Translations under genes and position numbers: made by a program | Part shown: positions 7,775-14,532 of the stretch, piece by piece | Layout of the letters: every line of letters starts with the position of its first letter | Position numbering within the stretch: the stretch's first letter is position 1 | Source: Mesorhizobium metallidurans STM 2683 | GTDB taxonomy: Bacteria > Pseudomonadota > Alphaproteobacteria > Rhizobiales > Rhizobiaceae | Assembly: GCF_000350085.1 (NCBI RefSeq) | Contig: NZ_CAUM01000149.1 | Location: forward strand, 62,001 to 126,000 | DNA length: 64,000 bases | Direction of reading: 5' to 3' | Notes under the pieces: generated by a model | The model's database searches: none | What the model was told of the DNA's origin: nothing | What the model saw: the letters and a program-made list of their open reading frames with translations, nothing else

Positions 7775-7957
7775 TCAGATCAGCCGGTTGCTTTCGGCAA
7801 TCTGGCGCGCCCGCCGCAGCGTACCGTCGGTATCGGCGATCTTTCGCCTTGCTGCCTCGTCGCTTCTTATCGTCAGGCGCGCCGACATGACTTTTGGGAA
7901 CTTGACTATCGGCTTGACAGTTACGGTCGGACCATCCGGCGTTTTCATGAGCCTCAT
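7775..7957 (-). CDS. Small hypothetical protein (60 aa)
   Basis: Sixty residues, basic, beginning MRLMKTPDGPTVTVKPIVKFPK, with no signal peptide or membrane segment. AGAAAGGAAAAAACCT before ATG gives a good ribosome site. I do not recognise the family. It lies 18 bases upstream of the DUF1488 gene in the same orientation, and its 5' side is an AT-rich region that probably holds the promoter. Confidence 0.5.
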   Translation of the reverse strand: MRLMKTPDGPTVTVKPIVKFPKVMSARLTIRSDEAARRKIADTDGTLRRARQIAESNRLI

Positions 7958-8339
7958 AGGTTTTTTCCTTTCTAAAAAAATAAACTCAGTCGCCGGAAAA
8001 ATTATTCCGGCGATCTCAATAAGAATTTTTTGATATTATTGGACCATAGCAGTTTTTTTAGAAATTTGTATGAGCTAAATTTCTGAATTAGTCGAATTCT
8101 ATCAGAAATTTTCTTGAATAAACCATAATTTCGGATTAATGGTATGGGGTCAATTTTGGGCCAAGCTTGGCATCTCGCGGCGTCGGAAGTTTTCGACCCG
8201 CCAAACTCAATCCAAATCGCCGACACCCAAATTGCCGATACAAGGCGCGTGACGCATCGCTTAAGCGTGGCAAAGCGGAAACCGCTTTCCGAAACACGCC
8301 AGGCCAGAACACGCCGGGATAGAGACGTCGAGGCGCAAA
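7958..8339. other. AT-rich gene-free stretch between divergent small genes
   Basis: About 200 bases from 7958 to 8160 are strikingly rich in A and T (runs of A7, T6 and T7) against a GC-rich background. They contain a perfect hairpin CGCCGGAA-6-TTCCGGCG (7991-8012). A second stem-loop, AAAGCGG-aaa-CCGCTTT (8272-8288) enclosed by GCGTG / CACGC, precedes the gene at 8340. No convincing ORF or RNA gene is seen; divergent promoters are likely here. Confidence 0.6.
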
Positions 8340-8606
8340 ATGTCTAGCCGCACTACCCATTCCATCGCGCATTTCGAGGCACCTTTCATGCTCGGCGGGC
8401 TGGAAGGAAAGTTGCCGGCAGGAGACTACGACATCGACCACGACGAAGAGCTGATTGACGGCATGTCGTGGCTTGCCTGGCGTCGTGTCGCCACCTTCAT
8501 CCATCTGCCGGCAAGGACGATGAAGAGCTCGACCAGCCAGCTTGTCGCCATCGACCACGCCGAACTCGAAACAGCGCTGAAACACGACCGGGAGAACGCC
8601 GCATGA
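8340..8606 (+). CDS. Hypothetical protein (88 aa)
   Basis: A soluble, acidic protein of 88 residues (FMLGGLEGKLPAGDYDIDHDEELIDGMSWLAWRRVATFIHLP) of a type I associate with small rhizobial hypothetical proteins, with no known role. GAGGCGCAAA precedes the ATG. Its stop overlaps the next start as ATGA at 8603-8606, so the two genes are translationally coupled. Alternating acidic and aromatic residues give no catalytic pattern. Confidence 0.65.
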   Translation: MSSRTTHSIAHFEAPFMLGGLEGKLPAGDYDIDHDEELIDGMSWLAWRRVATFIHLPARTMKSSTSQLVAIDHAELETALKHDRENAA

Positions 8607-8851
8607 TCCGCTTCCAGCAGAGTGCGCGCCCGCGCAACGACACGCCCGCGCATCTTTTCACCGTCGGCCAGACAGTCCGCATGAAAAGCCGCACCGGCCT
8701 TGTCCAGAAGACCGTGGAACTGTTCCAGATCAAGAGCAAGCTGCCGGTCAAGGACGGCTCGCCGCAGTACCGCATCCGCAGCGACCAGGAGACCCATGAG
8801 CGGGTGACCACGGAAGACAATCTCGAAGTCGCCGACGATCCGGCCACGTGA
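8603..8851 (+). CDS. Hypothetical protein (82 aa), SH3-like barrel possible
   Basis: A basic protein of 82 residues beginning MIRFQQSARPRNDTPAHLF. The stretch FTVGQTVRMKSRTGLVQKTVELFQI...YRIRSDQETHERVTTEDNLE reads like a small SH3-type beta barrel with alternating hydrophobic residues; this is a structural guess. The start overlaps the previous stop (ATGA). No family name recognised. The frame extends upstream without a better start. Confidence 0.6.
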   Translation: MIRFQQSARPRNDTPAHLFTVGQTVRMKSRTGLVQKTVELFQIKSKLPVKDGSPQYRIRSDQETHERVTTEDNLEVADDPAT

Positions 8852-8882
8852 GCCAGCGACAGCAAGATTGCCGCGCCGCAAC

Positions 8883-9119
8883 ATGGAGGCATGCTTGAAC
8901 TTCGTCGTCGAGTTCTATCGTTCGCGCGCCGCCACCAAAGCGATACTCGACCGGGTGCCGCTCGAAGCACCGAACCTACGTGCCGCCTTGCACGGTGCCA
9001 CCGCGCTGTTCCACACGCTGGCGATGCCGCAGACCCCCGACCGCCTGCGCATTTCCGATGAGAACGGCAGTGAGCTCTATGCCGGGCCAGCGGATGGGAC
9101 GTATCCAAAGGCTGGATGA
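8883..9119 (+). CDS. Hypothetical protein (78 aa)
   Basis: A short protein reading MEACLNFVVEFYRSRAATKA and then predicted helices with LRAALHGATALFHTLAMPQTPD, ending in a polar tail. It lies 31 bases after the preceding small gene in the same direction. The start is uncertain: the ATG at 8883 lacks a clear ribosome site, and a TTG at 8868 adds five residues. No family recognised. Confidence 0.5.
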   Translation: MEACLNFVVEFYRSRAATKAILDRVPLEAPNLRAALHGATALFHTLAMPQTPDRLRISDENGSELYAGPADGTYPKAG

Positions 9120-9276
9120 GCAGCACCGCGCTCGCCCGACTACGGCACGGATCGCATTAAAGGTCACGTAACGTCGAAGCCATATAAGGGTCCGCCGGAA
9201 TGAGGCTCGGTGCCCGTCCCGGCGGTATTGCGCGTGAACCCGGCAGGTCATCGCCGACCGAAGGCAGGAGGCGCAT

Positions 9277-10830
9277 ATGGACAGGCCGCGCATCATCGTG
9301 ACTGCGGTGGTGTTGGCCTTGCTCGGCGCCATCGTGCCCATCGTGGCGATGTACCACTTTTCATGGGTGCTGGCAGTTCAGGAAGAACATGACCGGCTGG
9401 AGCTGTTCGCCAACCGCGCGATCGCCAGGGCCGACATATTGCTTAGGGATGCCACCGGCGCACTGCGCGAAATCGACCGGTTCACCGGCGACCGCTGCTC
9501 GGCTGGCCATATCGCCCGCATGCGGCAACTCACCATCAATACGCGCTCGATCGAAGAGATGGGCTATTTCGAAAATGGCCTGCTCAAATGCACGTCCTGG
9601 GGGTCGACCGAAGGAAGCGTCGCGCAAACCGATCCGGATTTCACCACGCGGGACGGCGTTGCCGTCACCGCTCGCATGCAGCCCGAGGCCAACCGGGACC
9701 ATCCGCTGATGGCGCTGCGCTACAAGGACCACAATGTCCTTGTCGATCCCGTGCGCTTTGTCGACGTCATCGTCGATCCCGGCATCCAGCTCGCTCTGGC
9801 GACGAACAAGGGCGTCCTGCTCGGCACGCTGAACGGGCCTGATTCCGCCCGCATCGGCAAGATCATCACCGGCCCGGGCAAAGGCCTGGACGACGGCCAT
9901 CTGTTCGCCACCGCACGCGGAGCGGACTGGATCGCCGTCGCAAGCGAACCGGAGAGCCAGATCGTGGACAGTGTGCGCAGGCAGCGATTGCTGCTGCTTC
10001 CGCTTGGCGCGTTCATCGCCGCCTTCGCCATCGGCTTGGTTGTCTGGCTGTCGCGACGGCGGCTGTCGCCGCTGAGAGAATTGCAGATTGCTGTGCGCAA
10101 GCGCGAATTCATCGTCCACTATCAGCCGATCGTAGAACTCAGGACCGGCAGATGCATCGGGGCGGAAGCGCTGGTGCGCTGGAGGCGCCCGGACGGCTCG
10201 CTGGTCCGGCCCGATCTCTTCATCCCGCTGGCCGAAGAGAGCGGCCTGATCGCGGCGATCACCGACCAGGTGGTCGCCCATGTGGTTCTTGACCTGAACC
10301 GGCTCCTCGTCGCCAATCGTTCCCTCCACATCGCGGTCAATCTCAGCCCGGCCGACGTCGAAACGGCAAGGATCCTTCCGGTCATCGAAAAAGCCCTGCA
10401 GCACACGGGAATTCGGCCTCGGCAGATCTGGCTGGAGGCGACGGAGCGCGGTTTTGTCAATATCGATTCAGCGCGCTCGACCCTCATCCGCGCCCGCGAG
10501 CTTGGTCACGCGGTGGCGATCGACGACTTCGGCACCGGCTATTCCAGCCTCTCCCATCTCGAAGGACTGCCGCTCGATGCGCTGAAGATCGACAAGTCCT
10601 TCATCGATACGATCGCCACGAATTCCGCCACCAGCTCCGTCACGCCGCATATCATCGACATGGCCAAGACGTTGAAGCTGAAGATCGTTGCCGAGGGCGT
10701 CGAGACGCAGGCACAGGCCGACTATCTGCTGGAGCGCGATGTCGACTATGGCCAAGGCTGGCTGTTTGCCAAGCCGATGCCCGCGGCCGAGTTCATCGCC
10801 TATTGCCGCAGGATGAAGCCGTCGGCGTAG
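9277..10830 (+). CDS. CSS-motif EAL-domain cyclic-di-GMP phosphodiesterase
   Basis: An inner-membrane enzyme of 517 residues expected to hydrolyse cyclic-di-GMP. A first membrane helix (about 6-28) is followed by a periplasmic sensor with the CSS motif (LKCTSWG, C105), a second helix (238-258), and a cytoplasmic EAL domain. Catalytic signatures are present: GAEALVRW (E297), AVNLSP, the E of WLEATE, DDFGTGYSS, IDKSF and AEGVE; no GGDEF domain exists. In the CSS family periplasmic cysteines sense redox state through the DSB system. Good ribosome site GGAGGCGCAT. Transcribed alone and closed by a hairpin at 10850. Confidence 0.92.
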   Translation: MDRPRIIVTAVVLALLGAIVPIVAMYHFSWVLAVQEEHDRLELFANRAIARADILLRDATGALREIDRFTGDRCSAGHIARMRQLTINTRSIEEMGYFENGLLKCTSWGSTEGSVAQTDPDFTTRDGVAVTARMQPEANRDHPLMALRYKDHNVLVDPVRFVDVIVDPGIQLALATNKGVLLGTLNGPDSARIGKIITGPGKGLDDGHLFATARGADWIAVASEPESQIVDSVRRQRLLLLPLGAFIAAFAIGLVVWLSRRRLSPLRELQIAVRKREFIVHYQPIVELRTGRCIGAEALVRWRRPDGSLVRPDLFIPLAEESGLIAAITDQVVAHVVLDLNRLLVANRSLHIAVNLSPADVETARILPVIEKALQHTGIRPRQIWLEATERGFVNIDSARSTLIRARELGHAVAIDDFGTGYSSLSHLEGLPLDALKIDKSFIDTIATNSATSSVTPHIIDMAKTLKLKIVAEGVETQAQADYLLERDVDYGQGWLFAKPMPAAEFIAYCRRMKPSA

Positions 10831-10849
10831 AGGCGATCACGCGAGCAGC

Positions 10850-10876
10850 CCTATCTCCCCCGGCTGGGGAGATAGG
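10850..10876. terminator. Bidirectional hairpin terminator
   Basis: CCTATCTCCCC (10850-10860), loop CGGCT and GGGGAGATAGG (10866-10876) form a perfect 11-bp stem between the convergent EAL gene and the Kazal lipoprotein gene. No long T run follows, so termination is inferred from position and stem strength. Confidence 0.6.
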
Positions 10877-10888
10877 AGAGCCAGCCCC

Positions 10889-11290
10889 TCAGCAAGGGCC
10901 GTTGTCAACCACGCGATAGTCCGCGGCACGGGCCTCGCAGGCATTGGGGAAGGTGCGCAGTTCGCCACGGCGCCTGGCGCAGACCGGAGCATATTCGCGC
11001 GTGCAGAATGTCTGCTCTTCGCCACCGCCACCGCCACCGTCACGGCACTGGCCATCGCGGATGATGCGGTATCCGGCCCGCTCTGCAAGGCAGGTATTGG
11101 CGAAGGTCTGGCGGTCGCCGCCGCGCCGGGCGCAGACCGGGTCATACTGCTTGGTGCAGAATTGCGGTCCAGGCCTTGGCGGACGGTATCCCGGCCCCTC
11201 ATCCACCACCACGGTGCAGGCTGCAAGAACTGCCGACAACAACAGAACGGCAAAACCTTGCCGCGAAAAGATTGCCGCAAGAAATCTCAT
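10889..11290 (-). CDS. Lipoprotein with two Kazal-like domains
   Basis: A secreted lipoprotein of 133 residues: signal peptide with lipobox LSAVLAAC (lipidated cysteine about residue 25), a proline-rich spacer, then two Kazal-like modules (FCTKQYDPVC...NTC...GQC and FCTREYAPVC...NAC...GPC) joined by a poly-glycine linker encoded by CCG/CCA triplet repeats. Each module keeps four cysteines instead of the six of eukaryotic serine-protease inhibitors. Kazal proteins inhibit serine proteases; here periplasmic or surface protease protection is inferred. Ribosome site GGGAGAAATAGTC. Confidence 0.78.
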   Translation of the reverse strand: MRFLAAIFSRQGFAVLLLSAVLAACTVVVDEGPGYRPPRPGPQFCTKQYDPVCARRGGDRQTFANTCLAERAGYRIIRDGQCRDGGGGGGEEQTFCTREYAPVCARRRGELRTFPNACEARAADYRVVDNGPC

Positions 11291-11350
11291 GACTATTTCT
11301 CCCTCGATCCCCGCTCTGGCGCAAAACGCGCTCCACTCTAGTGTTGTGAC

Positions 11351-11370
11351 TCCGAAAATCTATTTTCGGA
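11351..11370. repeat. Small palindrome of the CCGAAAA/TTTTCGG type
   Basis: TCCGAAAA (11351-11358), loop TCTA and TTTTCGGA (11363-11370) pair perfectly; flanks GTTGTGAC and AAGGATCACGCGCAAAAT match my memory of a dispersed Rhizobiales repeat. The same CCGAAAA...TTTTCGG core occurs at 50150-50174. Confidence 0.5.
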
Positions 11371-11615
11371 AAGGATCACGCGCAAAATCAACTGCCAACG
11401 CCGATCCTCGCCATTCCATCGGCAAATGCAATCCCGTTTCTGGGCGGCTGCCGGAAACAACCGAACGCATCGCGCTTACTGGACCATGCGTGGCCGGGTT
11501 CTGGCCGATGACCGCGCAAAGACCCGGCTCTATCGATGCGATGCGTCGGGCCGGCCAATGGGTGGCCCGCGGCTCGATCTTGCAACCATCACGTTTCCGT
11601 GCGATAAATTTTGTG

Positions 11616-11636
11616 TTCGGGCATTTGCGACCCGGA
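11616..11636 (+). promoter_or_regulatory. Leader hairpin shared by the two csp genes (copy 1)
   Basis: TTCGGG (11616-11621) can pair with CCCGGA (11631-11636) around a CATTTGCGA loop, preceded by ATAAATTTTG. The second csp leader contains the same 12 bases TCGGGCATTTGC in a matching hairpin at 12281-12302. The start codon is 178 bases downstream. Confidence 0.4.
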
Positions 11637-11813
11637 GAGCGGAACGTTTTGGACGACCTTTCCCCGATACTGTGAATCTCTGACGGCCCCGTTTTTCGGC
11701 GGGGGGTTTGACCATGCGCCAATGCATGACTGCCGAAACAACCACCGGGACTTGCCCACGGCGCCAGGCGGCGGGCAAACCACAAGACTGACACGGGTGA
11801 AGGAGTTTCCCCA

Positions 11814-12026
11814 ATGGCCCAGACCGGCACCGTTAAATTCTTCAACGCTACCAAAGGCTTCGGCTTCATCACGCCAGACGGCGGCGCCAAGGACGTGTTC
11901 GTCCACATCTCGGCGATCGAGGCTTCGGGCCTGCGCACCCTCGTCGACGGCCAGAAGGTCACCTTCGACGTCGAGCCCGACCGCATGGGCAAGGGTCCGA
12001 AGGCGGTCAACCTCCGCGCGGCCTGA
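11814..12026 (+). CDS. Cold-shock domain protein (CspA family)
   Basis: A 70-residue single cold-shock domain: MAQTGTVKFFNATKGFGFIT (RNP1 KGFGFI) and KDVFVHIS (RNP2), ending KAVNLRAA. It binds single-stranded RNA and DNA as an RNA chaperone in the cytoplasm. GAAGGAGTTTCCCCA is a strong ribosome site. A long leader precedes it and a Rho-independent terminator follows at 12125. It shares about 80 percent of residues with the second copy at 12334, so the two are likely paralogues from tandem duplication. Confidence 0.96.
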   Translation: MAQTGTVKFFNATKGFGFITPDGGAKDVFVHISAIEASGLRTLVDGQKVTFDVEPDRMGKGPKAVNLRAA

Positions 12027-12124
12027 GCCGTCAGCGCGTCGCACGTTCGTTCGGACATGCGAGGAGCGCCGACGGGTCGCTCCAGGGCCTTGAACCGGCT
12101 CGCGGAGCCGGATGCGAGTTTTCG

Positions 12125-12155
12125 AAGGCGCGGCGGTTTTCGTCGCGCCTTTTTC
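12125..12155 (+). terminator. Rho-independent terminator after the first csp gene
   Basis: AAGGCGCG (12125-12132) pairs with CGCGCCTT (12144-12151), followed by TTTTC. It lies about 100 bases after the csp stop codon. Confidence 0.8.
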
Positions 12156-12162
12156 ATGTCCC

Positions 12163-12211
12163 GATGCACGCCGCGCAAAAAGTGCGCTGCGGTCTTGCGA
12201 TAACGGCATGC
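12163..12211. repeat. Rhizobiales palindromic repeat, diverged copy
   Basis: Contains AAAAAGTGCGCTGCGGTC and GCGATAACGGCATGC, closely matching the repeat at 47089-47135 (AAAAGTGCGCAGCGGTTT then GGGATAACGACATGC). The outer arms here are imperfect. It lies between the csp terminator and the second csp leader. Confidence 0.55.
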
Positions 12212-12280
12212 AAAAAATGCCTGCCGGCGCCCGCAAAACTTTCTCTTGCCGATAGCGCTAAAATAAAGGACAAATTTCCA

Positions 12281-12302
12281 CTCGGGCATTTGCCGGCCCG
12301 AG
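12281..12302 (+). promoter_or_regulatory. Leader hairpin shared by the two csp genes (copy 2)
   Basis: CTCGGG (12281-12286) pairs perfectly with CCCGAG (12297-12302); the loop begins CATTTGC. It is preceded by ACAAATTTCC and lies 32 bases before the start codon. The match to 11616-11636 suggests a common cis-acting RNA or DNA element. Confidence 0.45.
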
Positions 12303-12333
12303 ACTGGACATGATGGGATCAAAGGAGCTTCCC

Positions 12334-12546
12334 ATGCCGCAGACCGGCACCGTCAAATTCTTCAATCATGCCAAGGGCTTCGGCTTCATCACGCCGGATG
12401 ATGGCGCAAAGGATGTCTTCGTCCATATTTCGGCCGTGCAGGCGTCGGGTCTTCCCGGTCTTGAGGATGGGCAGAAAGTGACATTCGACACCGAGCCGGA
12501 CAAGCGCGGCAAGGGTCCGAAAGCCGTCAACCTGTCGGTCGGCTGA
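12334..12546 (+). CDS. Cold-shock domain protein (CspA family), second copy
   Basis: Seventy residues with RNP1 KGFGFI and RNP2 VFVHIS, beginning MPQTGTVKFFNHAKGFGFIT. It acts as an RNA chaperone like its neighbour. AAAGGAGCTTCCC precedes the ATG at 12334; the longer frame from 12310 would add eight residues before the conserved start and is less likely. It has its own leader with the hairpin at 12281-12302, so it is probably transcribed separately from the first csp. Confidence 0.95.
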   Translation: MPQTGTVKFFNHAKGFGFITPDDGAKDVFVHISAVQASGLPGLEDGQKVTFDTEPDKRGKGPKAVNLSVG

Positions 12547-12656
12547 GCCGGCCCACGACAGCCGAACGGCTCCCGCGAACAGGCTCGCTCTCCATGAGCG
12601 TGCGATATTTGCCGCCCGTGCCACGGCCGATCGCATGATTTCGGCCCGCCAATTTC

Positions 12657-12689
12657 GTTCAGCCCCCGTTCAGCCACGGTCGCCTATTG
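12657..12689 (+). promoter_or_regulatory. 11-bp direct repeat and -10 element upstream of the BA14K gene
   Basis: GTTCAGCCCCC (12657-12667) is followed immediately by GTTCAGCCACG (12668-12678), an 11-base-period tandem repeat as bound by OmpR/PhoB-type response regulators, then CTATTG (12684-12689) as a possible -10. Which regulator binds is unknown. Confidence 0.4.
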
Positions 12690-12745
12690 TCTTCGGTAAA
12701 GCCGGACCGCATCCCCACTACCGGGCCGGCACGAAGGAGACCGAT

Positions 12746-13159
12746 ATGAATCGAATTTTCAAGACCGCCATCCTGTCCGCCGCCGTCGTCGCAACCACGC
12801 TGGCGACGTTGCCTGCGGCCAGCGCCGATGATTGGCGTCACCGCCATGGCAATGGCGACGCCGTCGCCGCTGGCGTCGTCGGCCTCGCGGCCGGCGCCCT
12901 GATCGCTGGCGCGCTCAGCAATCCGCAGCCGAGCTACTACGACCCCGGCTATGACGATTATGGTCGCTATCCGCAGCCGCGCCCGGCCCCGGTGCGCCGC
13001 TACTACGTGGAGCCGCGGGTCGCCTATAATGACGGCTACGCTGAACCATGGACCCGTGGCTGGTACGAATACTGTTCGGATCGCTACCGCAGCTTCAATG
13101 CCCGCACGGGTACGTTCACCGGCTACGATGGCGAACAGCATTTCTGCACCGCCAACTAA
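12746..13159 (+). CDS. BA14K family protein
   Basis: A secreted protein of 137 residues. The signal peptide MNRIFKTAILSAAVVATTLA ends near ASADDW, a glycine/alanine-rich helix (AAGVVGLAAGALIAGAL) and a proline-tyrosine-rich stretch follow, and the C-terminus WYEYCSDRYRSFNARTGTF is the BA14K signature. Brucella BA14K is an immunoreactive, lectin-like envelope protein; the same cell-surface role is inferred. The start at 12746 has GAAGGAGACCGAT upstream; the frame from 12635 is too long. A strong terminator follows. Confidence 0.88.
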   Translation: MNRIFKTAILSAAVVATTLATLPAASADDWRHRHGNGDAVAAGVVGLAAGALIAGALSNPQPSYYDPGYDDYGRYPQPRPAPVRRYYVEPRVAYNDGYAEPWTRGWYEYCSDRYRSFNARTGTFTGYDGEQHFCTAN

Positions 13160-13179
13160 ACCAAAGGCCTCCCTGCCCC

Positions 13180-13212
13180 AAAAAGCGCTGACCGCAAGGC
13201 CAGCGCTTTTTT
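13180..13212 (+). terminator. Rho-independent terminator after the BA14K gene
   Basis: AAAAAGCGCTG (13180-13190), ten-base loop, CAGCGCTTTTTT (13201-13212): a perfect stem with A and T runs on both sides, able to act on both strands. Confidence 0.9.
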
Positions 13213-13256
13213 GTATCTGGCTGACCGAACAAGTCGGCCCGCCAGCGGTGTCGGGA

Positions 13257-13289
13257 TTCGGGTCAGGCCGGCCTCACCTGGATATCGGC
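13257..13289. repeat. Palindromic repeat between convergent genes (copy 2)
   Basis: Shares the 19-base core GGTCAGGCCGGCCTCACCT and the following ATATCGGC with 5646-5697. As there, it ends beside the stop codon of a minus-strand gene at a convergent junction. The outer arms are less well conserved than in copy 1. Confidence 0.6.
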
Positions 13290-13295
13290 ACAGCC

Positions 13296-13937
13296 CTAGA
13301 CCAGGAACGGATTGCTCCGCCGCTCCTCGCCGAAGCGGCCGCCAGGACCGTGGCCGCAGATGAAGCCGATGTCGTCGCCAAGCGGCAAAAGCTTGTTCTT
13401 GATCGAAGCGATCAGCGCTGCATGGTCACCGCCCGGCAGGTCGGTGCGCCCGACGGAGCCACGGAACAACACGTCGCCGACATGAGCGAATTTGGCCGCG
13501 CGGTTGTAGTAGACGACATGGCCCGGCGCGTGGCCGGGGCAATGAAAGACCTCGAACGCATGCTGGCCAAACGAGACGGTGTCGCCTTCGCCGAGAAAAC
13601 GGTCGGGCACGCAATTGCGCACGGCATCAGTGATACCGTAAAGTTTCGCCTGGCTCTCGAGATTGGCGAGCAGCGAACGGTCGGCCTCATGCGGACCGAT
13701 GATCTCGACGCCGAGCGCATCCTTCAACTCCATTGCGCCACCCGCATGGTCGATATGGCCATGTGTGATCCAGATCGCGCCGGCGGTGATCGCATTGTCC
13801 TTCAGCACTGCCACCACCTTGCCGATGTCGCCGCCCGGATCGACGACAACGCCTTGTCTGTCGTCCATGTCGAAGAGGATGGTGCAGTTCTGCTGGAAGG
13901 GCGTGACCGGCACGACACCGGCATTGAGTTGACCCAT
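13296..13937 (-). CDS. MBL-fold hydrolase (YcbL/glyoxalase II-like)
   Basis: A cytoplasmic metallo-beta-lactamase-fold enzyme of 213 residues. Metal ligands are visible in THGHIDHAGG, then in CPGHAPGH and GDVLFRGSVGRTD, and the last in CGHGPGG. This layout, and a length near 215, match the YcbL subgroup of glyoxalase-II-like thioesterases that cleave lactoylglutathione or related thioesters. Monocistronic, with a repeat at its 3' end. The exact substrate is uncertain. Confidence 0.9.
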   Translation of the reverse strand: MGQLNAGVVPVTPFQQNCTILFDMDDRQGVVVDPGGDIGKVVAVLKDNAITAGAIWITHGHIDHAGGAMELKDALGVEIIGPHEADRSLLANLESQAKLYGITDAVRNCVPDRFLGEGDTVSFGQHAFEVFHCPGHAPGHVVYYNRAAKFAHVGDVLFRGSVGRTDLPGGDHAALIASIKNKLLPLGDDIGFICGHGPGGRFGEERRSNPFLV

Positions 13938-14066
13938 GATCGTCCTTTCGTGGCGGCGTCTCTGATGTAGGAATGCAAGCGAACAGCGTCCACCGCCATG
14001 ACGGGCTGGGCTGAAATGGAAATGGGCGGCCGAAGCCGCCCATTTGAAAGCCCGGAACCGCCAAGC

Positions 14067-14387
14067 TTATTTCTTCATCGCATTCATGACCGCGCCGATG
14101 ATGCCGGTCAGGATGGCGCCACCACCGGCACCGCCGATGATGTTTTGCAGATTAAGCGCACTGCCCAATCCGCCCGTTGCCGCTGCCGCCGCTGCCGGGT
14201 CGACCGGTGCGCCACCACCGAGCAGGCTACCGAGGATGGCCGCGCCGCCGACGCCGCCAACGGCGCCACCAAGGATCTTGGGAAGCTGACCCATCGCCGC
14301 CGTCTTGATCGCCGCGCCCACCGCCTGACCACCGATGACACCCGTAATCACCTGAATAATGATCGGAAGAAGCGTGTTCATGTCCAT
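14067..14387 (-). CDS. Glycine/alanine-rich hydrophobic protein (106 aa)
   Basis: Starts MDMNTLLPIIIQVITGVIGG and is almost entirely small or hydrophobic residues (GGAVGGVGGAAILGSLLGGG; GGAGGGAILTGIIGAVMNAMKK). It reads like a membrane-inserting or glycine-zipper protein; function unknown. GGAGGGACTGGTACT directly before ATG at 14387 fixes the start; a start at 14435 lacks such a site. It lies alone between the MBL gene and the ilvE terminator, on the same strand as both. Confidence 0.6.
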   Translation of the reverse strand: MDMNTLLPIIIQVITGVIGGQAVGAAIKTAAMGQLPKILGGAVGGVGGAAILGSLLGGGAPVDPAAAAAATGGLGSALNLQNIIGGAGGGAILTGIIGAVMNAMKK

Positions 14388-14483
14388 AGTACCAGTCCCT
14401 CCATAGCTGCCAGCCTCCCGGGCCGACAGCATCATGAGACGCCGAATTGGACGAAAGTCAAATGCAGAAGTGCTTAAATATAA

Positions 14484-14507
14484 GGGGCGGCCCGAAAACC
14501 GCCCCTA
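14484..14507 (-). terminator. Hairpin terminator after ilvE
   Basis: On the minus strand AGGGGCGG and CCGCCCCT form an 8-bp stem followed by TATATTT, 26 bases past the ilvE stop. Confidence 0.7.
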
Positions 14508-14532
14508 CTTGTTAAAAAAGCTGTGACTTTCG

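Larger units (their letters stand above)
11291..11813. other. Long intergenic region upstream of the first csp gene
   Basis: No supportable gene is seen; a plus-strand frame at 11426-11683 (85 aa) has no family features. The region holds the palindrome at 11351-11370, a hairpin at 11616-11636 shared with the second csp leader, and the probable long 5' untranslated leader of the csp mRNA, which is common for cold-shock genes. Confidence 0.55.

Noticed and set aside
8002..8226. A 74-codon minus-strand frame in the AT-rich region
   Set aside because: Composition follows the AT-rich DNA, with no ribosome site and no recognisable protein.
11426..11683. An 85-codon plus-strand frame upstream of csp
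   Set aside because: No ribosome site or family features; it overlaps the probable csp leader.
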